From: Mesorhabditis belari
Taxonomy: Eukaryota; Nematoda; Chromadorea; Rhabditida; Rhabditidae
Assembly: GCA_958450365.1 (NCBI GenBank)
Contig: CAUEEP010000264.1
Location: forward strand, 1 to 64,000
Length of the DNA: 64,000 bases
Direction: 5' to 3'
Both the position numbers and the translations under genes were made by a program. Numbering within the stretch: the first letter of the stretch is position 1; each line of letters opens with the position of its first letter. This document shows positions 11,576 through 23,162 of the stretch, piece after piece. The notes under the pieces were generated by a model that saw only the letters and a program-made list of their open reading frames with translations, made no database searches and was not told the DNA's origin.

Positions 11576-14500
11576 ATGTTTGCAAAAATGAGCGGTGGAG
11601 TGCAATGGTGTTTCCGTGTTTTCCTCTTCATCTCCATCATTTATATGAGCCTCTCGATTTTAGGCAATTGTCAGTTTGTTTATCACTTACACCAGCAGCA
11701 ATCATCTCAACTCCCCCCTTTTTTTGCTCCGTTTGCCATTGGCAATCCACGAATTTTGCTTGTACCTTGATTGGATTTGTTTGAAAAACGTTGGATTTAC
11801 TTTTTCATTCGATAGAAAATTTGATTTCGAGTCGAATGAAAGCAAATTCAACGTTTATTCAAATAAACCCGGCTAAGATACGAGCAAAATACGTACCGTG
11901 AATACTGTAATACTATCCCACCCCCATAGTGACGGTGCGCAGTGTTGCGTAGTCTAGCTTTGAACGAGTTTTTCTCGACACTAGTTTATGCTACAATGCG
12001 CGCTTAGGTATCAAAAAATAGCCTTGAATTTCAGCTATTTTTGATACCAAAGACGCATTTTGAATGTACGGGCTTTGAAAAAAATGAAATACTAAAAAAC
12101 TTTTGCGACTACGCGACTGTACGAGGGGGGTGAGCGACTATTACAGTATTTACGGTAGGTTGCCAACGGCAAATGGACCAAAAAAGGGGCGGAGTTAACG
12201 GAGACCTTTGATGTCGCCACCGCCAATTTTCCCAACATTGCTCAAAAACGGTTAAAGACTTTTAAAATCTGATTTAACAGGCCAAACCACAGTAGTCGAT
12301 TACATATTGTCCCAAAAAATCAGACCAAAATTCCTAATGGGACTCGAGTTACGAAATGAACGGACAGACAAACTTTGCGTCTTATTATAAGTAAGATCAT
12401 GATTTCACTTGTGCTCATAGCTATGAATGAGTGAACTGAATAAATGAGTCTACCATATCTAGCTAATCCTGGCCTTGGCAAAAAGAGCTGGTCCTATAGG
12501 TCATAAACCATCGCTAGCTAGGTTAAAAGCCAGGATAGATCAAGCTATGTAAAGCCACGAAAAACTTCGGTATTTTTAATTCTATAATCCTGATTGAAGC
12601 CAAGCCATACCCTGCTTTTGTGATAGAAATTTTCAAGCAACCCCAAAAAAAACTTTCTCCAGGGCTTTCAAGTCTCGAACTTGTCGATGGGAATGGCAGC
12701 AGTCTGATTTATGGACAACAAGAGAACGAAAGTGAGTTTTATCGAATTAGCATCAGGATTACAGTGATTCTTGTGCCCATTACTGTAGCCTGGAACTTAC
12801 TTTTACTTTGCATTAAATCTGTAAAAGTATTTTGTCCAGGAAAGAGAGCCGTATTGTCTCCGGCTGATGCGATACCGCTGAAATTCCGAGATTATTGTCA
12901 ATTTCTTGAGGATCCGATTCACGGAGAAGAAGGTAGATTAGAAATCTTAGAACTTATAAAATTTTAAGGGTTAGATATAAACTAAAACTTTAGGTCGACT
13001 GGAAATCGTTAAAGAGCCACGGAAAATCCCGAAAGATTACCCAGGAAAATATCGATTGAGGGGATTGTTGGTGTTGACAAGACATGGAGAAAGATCACCG
13101 CTAACGAAAAATGAGAAACTACTCAATTTGATCTCCTGTGCGCCATTTCATGAGACGGATCGACGAGCTTTCGATCGCTACGTAAAGGTAAGCGAAATGT
13201 GGAACTTTGCACCGTGAGAATTATGTGTATAGAACTCTTTGAGCTGTACTTTGTATTCACAATTTGTATTCGGAAACGCACGTCTTCTAGTCCACTCAAT
13301 CCTCCTCTTTTCCTAACATTTAATCATAAGATTGAGTGCACTAGAAGCTGCGTGTTTCTATTTGAGTGCAAAGTATTTTGTTGCTCATGTAAACCTATAA
13401 AATTTTAGTTAATTGAATCGAACGAATTTCGGAACTTCTACAAAGAGGATTCAGCTTTAAAGGAGGGATTCTCGAACTTGCCTCATCGGTTGGGTATTTA
13501 AAAACTGTACTTTTGATAAATGAAGCAATATAACTGTTTAACAATATAACAATATAATAATATAATAATATAACAATATAATAATATAACAATATAATAA
13601 TATAACAATATAATAATATAACAATATAATAATATAACAATATAACAATATAACAATATAACAATATAACAATATAACAATATAACAATATAACAATATA
13701 ACAATATAAAAGATTTCTGAAAGGAAAACTTTTAGCTCAATATGTGTGCGTGGACAAATGACCGCTGAGGGAGCAATGCAGCATCATCGATTGGGGAATT
13801 TCTTCCACGAGCGATACTGGAACTCGTCTCTGTTGATGAGTGAGTGAAATGTTTTACTAGTAGCAGATATTAGATAGATTTTATTCAACGACTATTACTA
13901 TGAGACTGTTTAAATAATACGAGTACCAGCTAAGCACCGGTAAAATCTTGTTAAGCCAAGCCAGGCCAAAACGTTTTCTTTTAGATGATCAACTTGAGGT
14001 GTTCACAATGACAACTCCATACAATAGGACATGGCAATCGCTTACGGCTTTCGTTTCCGGATTTCTTTACCCACTCAGGTAGATTAAAGATGACTGTCTA
14101 CCATTTTGTCATTTACCAAAAGTTTCTAGGCTTGCAAGATATTTAGTTAACGGATATTTAGTTAACGGATATTCAGTTAACGGATATTCAGTTAACGGAT
14201 ATTCAGTTAACGGATATTCAGTTAACGGATATTCAGTTAACGGATAATAAAATAGTTTTCAGAACGATCACTGGAAATGTTTATGCTAATTTCTCGAGCA
14301 CCACTTATTTATGCTCGGAGCACGAGGAGTGGTGCAAATGTGAGAAAGCGTTTGAGTGGAGGAGACAATATGAAAGGGTCAGTGGTATTGATGAAGTACT
14401 TTATTTATAAGTGATTACTTTTTGCTTTCCAGGAACACGTGAAGTACTACCAAGAAGAAACGGCCGCTCTTCTCCGTGATGAGTGTAAAATCTTTGAACA

Positions 14501-17500
14501 AATCGCCACAACCGAGACTTTCGCTGATCCTTTTGATTTTGAAGACAAGTAAGGTGGAAAACTGAAAGAAGATTTAAAAGAAATTTTAGAATATTCGGTT
14601 TCTATTCGTGTCGCCGTCAGCAATTGCCATGCACTGTGAAAGGGGAATGTATTACGTATGAGCTTTTGGAAAAGGTTTCTTTAATTAATTCTTTAATTAA
14701 TGTCTTTAATTATAACCAATGAATAAAATCAATTAATAAAATCAATTAATAAGTCTAGATTTATAAAATGAGTTAATAAACCTAGATTACTTTTGCCTAG
14801 TTTTAGAGATCTTCAATAATATACAGGGTACCTCATAATTATTGCAACAAGATACTCAAGGCATTGCACACCAAGAAGTTTCACTGGAAGAAGATTTTTA
14901 AACAGAAATAGCTTTATTTAACAGTAACAAATAAGGAAACAAGAGATCATTCGATATGACCGCCTTTTGCCTTGATAACAGCCCTTAATCGGTTCGGATA
15001 TGCCTCCACTGCGGCCCGAATGTCATCTTGAGGAGTCGCCTTCCATCCTTTGGTCAAAGACTTCTTCAAGGTCAAAGAGCAGACATTAGCCTCTAAGATT
15101 GCCCAAATAGAAAAGTCCATCACATTGAGATCCGGTGAGTTTGGAGGCCATTCATCCTTGGTGATGGGAAAGTTGGCCACACACCAGTCCTGAACCGTCT
15201 TCTTCGTGTGAGCGGGAGGCAATTAGGCAAGAATAAAAAAAAGATAGAACGCAACACAACAAAAAAGGGGGCAGAAAAAATAAGAAAGCTGTTTGGAAAA
15301 CGGTCTTTGAACTCTTGTTGCAATAATTATGACGCACCCTGTAGTGAGTATAAGGTATACCTCATGGTGCTTCCTTTCTTGTGTAGTGAAGTTTAAGTGA
15401 TGATTTAAGTGCAAAGATTTAAGTGTGAATTAAACTCTTAAACTTTAAAGAACAAGAGTTGTATATCCAATAAACTGATATTCAGATATTTGCTGAGACC
15501 ACATTACGTGGGGAAACGATGTTCAATCGAGAGACTGACTTCATTGCAAAGCGACTTCAAATGGCCGAAGCGTACAGTGTGATTGGTTGGTTTGTGGCTT
15601 AAGAAAATGGATATACAAAAGAGTACGGGACGTTTTTTTTCCTTTTCCCCAAAATGCGAGATAGTTTCGAATTTTAAGAATTTCAACAATTTCAACAATT
15701 CGGTCAATAAGTTCCGCGTTTCACGAAAAGTTTAGATCAATTAAACCCGAGTTCTAATTAATTAATAAATAGCTATTAATAAATAAATAGAATAGCTTAA
15801 ATAAATAAATGATTAGCTTCAATCGATTGCATTAAATTTGGCTCAATTTTTTTCACAAAACAAAGAACAATGCGAGTATTTTTGTATGGGTTTTTGCCAC
15901 GAATTCTACATCCCGTTGAATCATTGTGTTACTTAGATAAGGCGAGGCTTCATCGAAAACATTGTTTCATTTAGGTAAAGTCGCCAAAATGGTGCCGATC
16001 TTGCAAGAGAATCCAAAGAAGAACAAGATTATGGTAAGAAAATAGAAAATTCTAGATCAATACAATATTTCAGCTCTTATCGGGTCACGATACAACGGTT
16101 GGCCCGCTATTGCGAGTGCTGAGGATTTTGCCGGAAGATCCACCGAGATACGCGAGTCGAGTCGTTTTTGAGGTTGCTTAGAATTGATATACAGCGATAT
16201 TAAGCTACAATTTTTACAACTCATCAAGAAATTTCAAAATAGAGCTTTAGTATTATTCAAACGAGCAGCAGCAAATCTTCATCCGATTACTCTTCAATGG
16301 GAAAGATCTAACGCCAAAGGTTTGGCTAAACGGATAAACAAAATTACAAAAATCTAATACTTTCACAAAAAATAATCATAATTTTTGTTTGATCTTTAAT
16401 TATCTTTAGAATCTGTTCAAGTTCAATTACCGGTATTACCGGTACCGGTTCAACTACCGGTTTAATTACCGGTTCAATTACCGGTTCAACTACCGGTTCA
16501 ATTACCGGTTCAATTACCGGTACCGGTACAATTACCGGTTCTAATTACCGGTTCAACTACCGGTTCAATTACCGGTTCAATTACCGGTTCTAATTACCGG
16601 TTCAACTACCGGTTCAATTACCGGTTCAATTACCGGTTCAACTACCGGTTCAATTACCGGTTCAATTACCGGTTCAATTACCGGTTCAATTACCGGTACC
16701 GGTACAATTACCGGTTCTAATTACCGGTTCAACTACCGGTTCAATTACCGGTTCAATTACCGGTTCAATTACCGGTTCAATTACCGGTTCAATTACCGGT
16801 TCAATTACCGGTTCAATTACTGGTTCAATTACCAATGACTTTGATAATTGAAGCTTTGATTCAATCACCCACTGACTTGGGTAATTGAACGAAAACTTCA
16901 CAAATCCAAAACGATTTCGATTCAATGAGACTCAATAGGGATAGATGAGCCTAATGATTTACTAAAACTATATGTCGTAGCCGATTATGAATGAGTGGGT
17001 CTAGGAGCGTCCAACCATCAAGTATTTGGTATCATTCAACGCAGAATCATTAATAACTATGTTAAATTTTTTTAAATTAGAAAGATTGGATAAAAAGAAA
17101 AAAATTATGGGGCTTCAAAGTTTTCTCTTGAACAAACAGTTTTTTTGCTCTGATTTTTTTTCTTTTTATTCAATCTTTCTAATTTAAAAAATTTAACATA
17201 ATTATTAATGATTCTGTGTTGAATGATACCAGATACTTGATGGTTGGACGCTCCTAGACCCACTCATTCATAATCGGCTGAAATTCATAATCGGCTACGG
17301 GGGTCCCGCCGATTTTGGATGAAACATTGTAGCGCCGGCAATTTTTAACCTAAACCCACAAATTTGGTACCAATCGACGCAGAATTTAATTCGCTACAAA
17401 ATGATATAATATTGTCCTCATACATTAAAGGGTTGATCTACTAGAAAGATTTGCCAAAAAATCTCATTCATAATCCGCTACGACATATATATTAAAAGAT

Positions 17501-17668
17501 AAAAGAATTGCCAATTTACAAAGTGAATCTCTTTAGCTTTCATTTTGTCCCGAATTCGTCGACGGTCTCTGTGAGGGGAAATTCTTCGAGCAATTCTTCT
17601 CTACCAATCTCTGGAAACTCAGCTCAAAATACAAGAATTTTGCGCAACTTTGTGATCCCTTGTTTTGA
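11576..17668 (+). CDS. PXYLP1-like histidine phosphatase (2-phosphoxylose phosphatase family), type II Golgi membrane protein
   Basis: The phosphatase body is clear from about 12659. It carries the histidine phosphatase signature RHGERSPL (His codon at 13083), a middle block GQMTAEGAMQHHRLG, the second signature SGHDTTVGPLL (16083 onward) and a Cys-containing C-terminus ending at 17668. This order matches PXYLP1/ACPL2, which removes the 2-phosphate from xylose in the glycosaminoglycan linker in the Golgi. The proposed first exon (ATG at 11576) codes for a short tail and one hydrophobic helix (FRVFLFISIIYMSLSIL), right for a type II anchor. An in-phase join is possible from a gtcagt donor near 11669 to the exon at 12659, but that link is inferred. 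The exon TAT TAT TCA at about 16246 is preferred over an earlier acceptor because it gives IRLLFNGKDLTP in frame. Introns hold a MITE, a deleted transposon, microsatellites, a 12-bp minisatellite and a large foldback. Confidence 0.82.
11894..12157 (-). mobile_element. TACCGTAAATACTGTAATAG-type MITE, copy 1
   Basis: This 264 bp element has terminal inverted repeats beginning taccgtgaatactgtaata and ending tattacagtatttacggta. It is about 90% alike, in reverse orientation, to copies at 51761-52023 and 60674-60943. An internal hairpin, ggtatcaaaaaatagcc against its complement, sits near the centre. It lies in the proposed first intron of the phosphatase gene. Confidence 0.85.
13536..13709. repeat. 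Microsatellite-like aacaatataataatat tract
   Basis: Alternating aacaatat and aataatat units fill most of an intron of the phosphatase gene. The reading frames on the opposite strand here (Ile/Leu/Tyr/Cys only) are artefacts of the repeat. Confidence 0.9.
14139..14247. repeat. 15-bp minisatellite ggatattcagttaac
   Basis: About seven tandem copies, the first two with ttt in place of ttc. They fill most of one phosphatase intron and end close to the next acceptor. Confidence 0.93.
14824..15343 (-). mobile_element. Deleted Tc1/mariner-superfamily copy in a phosphatase intron
   Basis: The ends cagggtacctcataattatt (left) and ataattatgacgcaccctg (right) are inverted repeats flanked by TA. Inside, the minus-strand frame 15222-14947 codes for the C-terminal part of a Tc1/mariner-type transposase: AHTKKTVQDW, then EWPPNSPDLNVMDF with the conserved PNSPDLN motif, then LRAVIKAKGGHIE at the end. 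The N-terminal two thirds are missing, so this is an internally deleted, non-autonomous copy. Confidence 0.85.
14947..15222 (-). pseudogene. C-terminal transposase fragment (Tc1/mariner superfamily)
   Basis: About 91 codons are open and end in a normal stop, with the PPNSPDLN block that precedes the last acidic catalytic residue in these transposases. In this copy the block is followed by VMDF. The first two catalytic acids are absent because the front of the gene is deleted. It cannot code for an active enzyme. Confidence 0.85.
16427..16836. repeat. 12-bp minisatellite accggttcaatt
   Basis: More than 30 tandem copies of accggttcaatt occur, with accggttcaact variants and a few accggtaccggtacaatt interruptions repeated in a higher-order pattern. 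The unit contains the palindrome accggt. It lies in the last large intron of the phosphatase gene. Confidence 0.95.
16968..17490. mobile_element. Foldback element, atatgtcgtagccg family, copy 1
   Basis: The left end reads tatatgtcgtagccgattatg and the right end taatccgctacgacatata. A near-perfect internal palindrome of about 300 bp (16975-17280) centres close to 17120. It sits in the phosphatase intron just before the last exon. A second member with the same termini lies at 55373-55919. Confidence 0.8.
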
Positions 17669-18757
17669 TGTTAGGTTACTTTAAATGTGTGTCATTAAAC
17701 TATAATATTAGCTCAATAGATAAAGCTACCGTAATCCTTTACATAGGCCACCACAATCCTTCTATAAGCTACCGTGATCCTTCATCTAAGCTAGCGTAGT
17801 CTTTCGCTCGATAAAGCTACCGTAATCCTTTATGTAAGCCACCACAGTCGTTTGTTTAAGCTACCGTAATCGTAAGACTTTATCGTAAGACTTTTATACA
17901 CTTTACTTAATGAGCTACCCTTTGATGACCTTCAGCTGGTTACTGTGTTAAAATGCGAAAACGGGATTACAGTAGCTTTTTTCTTTTACTATTTGAAACT
18001 ATTTCTCAAGAAAAACAGCCAGTCATATAAATCTATTAAAAATTTCTGATATTTGCACAGATTTGCACAGATTTGTGATCCCAGTTTGTGATGTGTTTTG
18101 TTTTATTTTGTTTTGTTTTGTTTTTGTTTTATTTTATTTTGTTTTGTTTTGTTTTATTTTATTTTGTTTTGTTTTATCTTGTTTTATTTTAATCTTGCCT
18201 TTTCCCCCAAATATTGTCACATATCTTCGCAAATAGTCTTCATGGGTTTCCCCCCTTCGGTTGTGATCAATTGCCTTTACATTTCGAAATGTTCACGGGT
18301 TTCTACCTTTGCCGTATATTCATGAACACAATAAGCAATAAAAATATCGTAGTTGTCTGGAAATTTGTGGATTTGGTTTTAAACCGGCTATCAATGATTT
18401 TGCCTCATTTTTCACTAACATTTTTCAGCTAACTACAGTAGTAGACCAGACTACAGTACCAGAAAAATATCCAAGAGTTAATAGGGAATGTTTTTTTAAG
18501 CTTTGCAACTACGCTATTAAGGCTATTCAGTTTTGACGCTTGAATACTTTTTATGCATAACTGAAAACCTTCATCTCGTCACAGCAGAATAAGGTTTACT
18601 GTTGTGTTAGTACTGAGAGTTTTTTACTGTAGAGTTTTACGCTGTAGAGTTTTACTGAGAGTATTGTAGTTTTTAAGATGGCAATGAGATTCTTACTGAA
18701 GCAAGCATGAGCATCAGATTCTTACTAGATCTTATTTTTAAAAGTTCAGTTTCTCCT
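17669..18757. other. Intergenic region with short repeats
   Basis: The stretch 17727-17880 is made of degenerate repeats of gctaccgtaatcctt / gccaccacaatcctt, related to the arms of the small gttttctaaag elements. At 18089-18194 there is a ttttgttttg / ttttatttt microsatellite. An acceptor-like aaagttcag lies at about 18741-18749, eight bases before the ATG of the next gene, and may be a trans-splice site. No other gene is supported. Confidence 0.5.
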
Positions 18758-21700
18758 ATGCAAAGCTCGGTGAACGGTAGCGAAGTGAAGAAAGAACAAA
18801 GGAAATATGAGAATGGACATTCGAATGAAGCTGGCCCAAGTCATGTTGATGATCCGATGGTGAGCAAATGTTTTCTTAAATAGTAATCTTTTTGTTTAAG
18901 AACCTGGTTGAATTGAAACTATCAGATTGAAACTAGCCAACTTACAACTATCAGATTTTAAAGATGTATAGCTTCTTCACTGAAGCTTTCAATGCTCAAA
19001 ATTTTAGACCTGGACTTGCTCAAGTTTATTAGATGAAGAAGACTATGAAGATGCAAATGAGTCGAACAAAATCCAAGAAAACCCTGAAAGTAATCCGACA
19101 AATGGAGATGGATGGATTGAGAGCGCTAGGAAGTGAGATTGAAAGCATTTTCTTTTTAAAAAAACATTCCTAGAGCTGGTCGTCAAATGTGGAATAAACT
19201 GAAAACAGAAAGAAACACAAGTCGAGGGAAAATGAGAAGAAAAAGGAAACGTTTAAGGCAAGGAATACAATATTGGTGAGCAAAGCAAGGCAAGGCAAGT
19301 TTTCAGCATCGTTTGTGGACTGCTTGGAACAACATGAAGTACTCCTCGATGTTACAATCGGATCATATGAATGATTATGAAGCCGAAGACACAATATCGA
19401 TGCTTGGAGCCGAGTATGATCCGGAGAAAAATCGTGAGAGCTTTAGATTTGATTTGAATCTTTCATTTTCTCTAGAACCTGGGCAAACATTCGACGACTT
19501 TTTCATCGATTACTACTCGAGAATCTGGTTGACGTACAGGAGTGGATTCGACGAATTCCCGGGCACAACGGTGAATAAAGAAGTTGAATTGAAAAAAGGC
19601 TACATAGTACATAGTAAGAAAAAGGCTATATAGTAATCTTTTTTGTTTAAGAAGCTCACCATCGGAGCATTGATTATTACAAGTCAAGATACTATTGGGT
19701 TGTCCAGTTATGAATGCGCGTTTTTACTATTTTGTAAATTTCTCAAGATACCGAACAGATTTATATGAGTGTTATATATCATTCGAAAGCTGAAGATCTC
19801 CTCTACATTTTGGAATAAAAAAGCTTTTGAATTCATTCAACTTTTTGGGAAATTGACTGCACAAAGGGAGAGGTCGTTTTCGAAAAAACCCATTCCAGCT
19901 TAGCTATTCCTCAAGTTTTATGGTGTAAATAACCGCCCAGAAAAGTAAAGATGCTCTGAAATTGTTATACTTTTAAAAAAGTTGTATTGATATATCTATT
20001 GACCAAACATCAAACGGTTAGCTCAATTTGAGCGCAGCCAAAACTGGATCCAAAGGCACCCTTCCATTTTTTGGCCACCTCTTCTTCTGTGCAGTCGATT
20101 TGCCCAAAAGCTGAACAAATTTAAAAACTTTTTATATCAAAATGTAGAGGAGATCTTCAGCTTTCGAATAATACTCATATATATCTTTTTCTTGATTTCG
20201 GTATCTTGAGAAATTTACAAAATAGTAAAAAACGCGCATTTATAACTGGACAATCCAATATTTACATGTTCGCGTTAAACAACAGCTAAACTTTACAATT
20301 ATAGATCCGATCCGATTGTGGTTGGGGTTGTATGTTGCGGACGAGTCAAATGATGGTCGCTCAAGCGATTCTTGTCCTCAGACATGGCAGAAGTTCGTTA
20401 CCTTAAGAATCTTAAGAATATTAAGAATATTAAGAATATTAAGAATATTTACTTGATTTTGTCATCTACAAATCAAAACTATTTATTCAGATTGGAGATG
20501 GAATCTACGAGGAATGAATTTGAATGAGAAAATGCCAGAAACCGCCTGGGAACACTATGAGATTCTTCGGCTTTTCGAGGACAAGCCAAGTCTGGAAGCT
20601 CCTTTGGGTTGGATTTGAATAAGAAAAGAAAATAGAATATGATACATATTTTCAGGAATCCATCGATTGCTCGAGTTATCGGGTGGGAAAGCGTCAGCTG
20701 AGCGATGGTTTCGACCAAGCGAAGCGTTGAGTTTATTGAAGTAAGTCCTAAAGACTCAGCTATAAGAATACTTGCTGCTTAATATTTGAAAGCAAGAATT
20801 TCGGACAATACTTGCTAAAAGCCATTCTAGAGCCATAACTAGGCCTAGCCTAGCTTAGCCTGCCCTAAAAACCTTAGCTGCTCTGCTCCTCATTTGCTCC
20901 TTTTCAGACGTGCCATCCAAACATCAACCTCATCATTGACAGCTGGTTTGGCAATGGTCGTTTGTTCAGGTTTTCTTTCGGTTTAAAAGATTTTATTTTA
21001 AATAAGAGTATTAGAAAAATCAAGAATCAAAAGAAATACAAAAAGTAAAACAAAAAGTAAAACAAAAACCGTTTACTAAAATGACACCGAAGTTTACTAA
21101 AATGACACCGAAGGCACATGTTTAGATGGAACACTCATTGTGCCGATTGTCGAGCGGGAAACCAGAAATTGGACTCGACCACTTTTACTCTTCATCTGCG
21201 TTCGTTTAGGGGCTCATTCGGTGAACAAGGTTTGGATATAGAGTGAAGATATAGAGTGGAGATCACATAAAAGTATTCAGGTCTATCATCGACATCTTCA
21301 ATACTTGCTGAAAATGCCGAACTCGCTGGGAATCGGCGGTGGGAAGCCGAATCACTCGACGTACTTCATTGGGTATTATGATCAGGTGAGATCAATGAAA
21401 TCGATACGTTTTCCCTTTGGAAGAAGTTATTTTAAAAAGATAAACCCGGACATTTCAGCAATTGATCTACTTGGATCCACACGTCAGTCACCCATACATT
21501 CCGCTGGAGAAAGAGCTCGAGAAAGATCACGAAGCAAAACCGAAGCACAAGGTAACGAAGAAAAATTGTTAATAACTTGAAAACTTTTAGCCATTTTCCT
21601 CATTTCATTGCCGACTTCTCTCAAAAATGCACATTTCCGATATCGGTAAGTATTGGTTGACAGCTTAAGCTAAAAACAAAACGTTAACAAAGCCAGACCA

Positions 21701-22287
21701 GGCCAAGTCAGATCATGGTCTAAATTTACTTCACACCCATCAAGAAACCAAGCCAGATTTGAATCTGACTTTTCCTTGCCTTGTCTGGCCATCAAATCTT
21801 TTCCAGGAGCAAGACCTGGATCTGGTCCTGGCTTCTGGCTTTAGCTTGTCTGGCATGACCTAGATTATAAGTCCGGTTAGACATTATCAAACAGTATTAT
21901 TTTAGATCCTTCGTGTGCAATCGGTTTTCTGATAAACGGAAAAAATGAATTCGAAGAGTCGATGAGATTTTTGAATTTGGTGAGTGAAAAAGTTCAACAA
22001 GATCCAAGCCAAGATTGCGATCTTCACAGTACTCTATGAAGAGCCGAACTTTCAGAACCAAGTGATCGATGTGGAATTGGGAAGAGGACTCGGCTCTAAA
22101 AGAACAAAAGATCCAATCTTCACAGTACTCTATGAAGAGCCGATTGGTGGAGAGACAAGGGTAAGCTTTAGCACAAGAGCTTTTCTTGAAAGATTTGAAC
22201 TTTCAAAACTTTCAAAACTTTCACTTTCAGCATATCTCCGAACAAGAGCGGAAACAAGCCGAAGATCATGGATTTGAATTGCTGTGA
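18758..22287 (+). CDS. atg-4: ATG4 cysteine protease (autophagy, Atg8/LC3 processing)
   Basis: About 14 exons join in frame from ATG 18758 to TGA 22287. The catalytic Cys is in CGWGCMLRTSQMM (codon 20329), followed by RNWRW as in ATG4 proteins. The Asp and His of the triad are in LIYLDPH (Asp 21474, His 21480). Between them lies the expected glycine-rich SLGIGGGKPNHSTYFIGY block. ATG4 cleaves the C-terminus of Atg8/LC3 to expose glycine and later releases it from lipid. The start was chosen because it follows an acceptor-like aaagttcag and opens a polar N-terminal tail. The protein ends HGFELL, which fits an LC3-interacting motif (aromatic-x-x-Leu) at the extreme C-terminus, as in animal ATG4B. 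A 30-bp piece of the penultimate coding exon is duplicated in the intron before it. The intron before the catalytic exon contains a 570 bp foldback. Confidence 0.93.
19693..20260. mobile_element. Foldback element in an atg-4 intron
   Basis: The left arm (tattgggttgtccagttatg, then aatgcgcgtttttactattttg) is mirrored by the right arm (caaaatagtaaaaaacgcgcat, ctggacaatccaata). The arms extend over 150 bp and further inverted blocks (gctgaagatctcctctacat) lie inside. No coding sequence is present. It occupies most of the intron just before the catalytic-cysteine exon. Confidence 0.85.
20401..20452. repeat. Short attaagaat tandem repeat
   Basis: About five tandem copies of ttaagaata lie inside a small atg-4 intron, directly after the exon that ends in GGCAGAA. 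Confidence 0.8.
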
Positions 22288-22462
22288 TGATTTTTGTTTA
22301 AACTTTACAATCAAATTGCCTTGTGTAGAGAGAAAATTGTCTTGGGTTCTCTTCTGAAAAGAATGTTATAAACAAGTAGATTTCAAAAAAAAATCGACAA
22401 AACAATGCAGATTCGAAAAAAACGAACAAAATAGCAAAAAGACAACTCTACACTTAATCAAA

Positions 22463-22655
22463 TCGTTTTCTAAAGTGTATCAAATTTCAAAAACTATCAT
22501 AATCAAAATTATCATGTTTTTAGCTTTTATCTAATCTATCTTCATTTGATCTGAGGCTTCATAAAGGATATCAAAAGCTATAGAAAGAGATCGATTGAAT
22601 AAAATTAGAACCAGGATTATGGTAGCTTTCGAAAGTTGGCATGCTTTAGAAAACG
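22463..22655. mobile_element. Small inverted-repeat element (gttttctaaag family)
   Basis: The left arm (tcgttttctaaagtg, aaactatcataat) is mirrored on the right (attatggtagctttcgaaag, ctttagaaaacga). It is the same family as the element at 5821-5992 and lies 3' of atg-4. Confidence 0.65.
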
Positions 22656-23162
22656 AGAGAAGCGCACCTGTTGAACAAGTAAACTACAGTATTTGGTTGA
22701 AATCAGGACTTTTTAAAGCTTTGGCTACTGGCCTAGCAATTGGCTACTGGCCTAGAATTACCTTGACATTTCTTACTGCTTACTATTAGAAAACTTTTGG
22801 GGTAATTGATATCCTCTTTTAGCTTGTGGACAAAAATCGTAGCAACGTTTTGCATTCAAAAATCCTGGGCACGTGGTTCTTTTCTTTAAATGTGGTGGTT
22901 GATCGTATGGCTGTTTTGGTCTTTTCCCTTTTCTACAAATTCAGAAAAGGATTGGGAATGTCTCTCTTTTTTTCGGAAAGGTGCTGAATGATGAATGTGG
23001 ATGGCTTTTGGATCCTCTTATCCCTTCTTCTTCACCCCGCTCCCTTCCTTTTCGTTGCCTAGATTCACTGGATGCCCCATCGTCCCCTTCTAACCGAAAT
23101 ACATCTGAACAAAGCAGCTAGTGTACGACTATTTGTACCACAAACACTAAAAAACTTTTACA
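22656..23162. promoter_or_regulatory. Intergenic stretch before the Clc-like gene
   Basis: Contains a short direct repeat (ggctactggcctag, 22723-22755) and a pyrimidine-rich block with many cctt motifs (23015-23060). No coding exon is supported. The promoter of the next gene is presumably here. Confidence 0.3.

Noticed and set aside
13395..13704. Minus-strand frames rich in Ile, Leu, Tyr and Cys
   Set aside because: They read through the aacaatat microsatellite inside an intron of the phosphatase gene.
14139..14247. Possible CRISPR-like array
   Set aside because: The repeats are directly tandem without unique spacers; this and the other arrays here are eukaryotic minisatellites.
16686..16925. 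Minus-strand frame with repeated Val-Ile-Glu-Pro
   Set aside because: It is the translation of the accggttcaatt minisatellite inside an intron.
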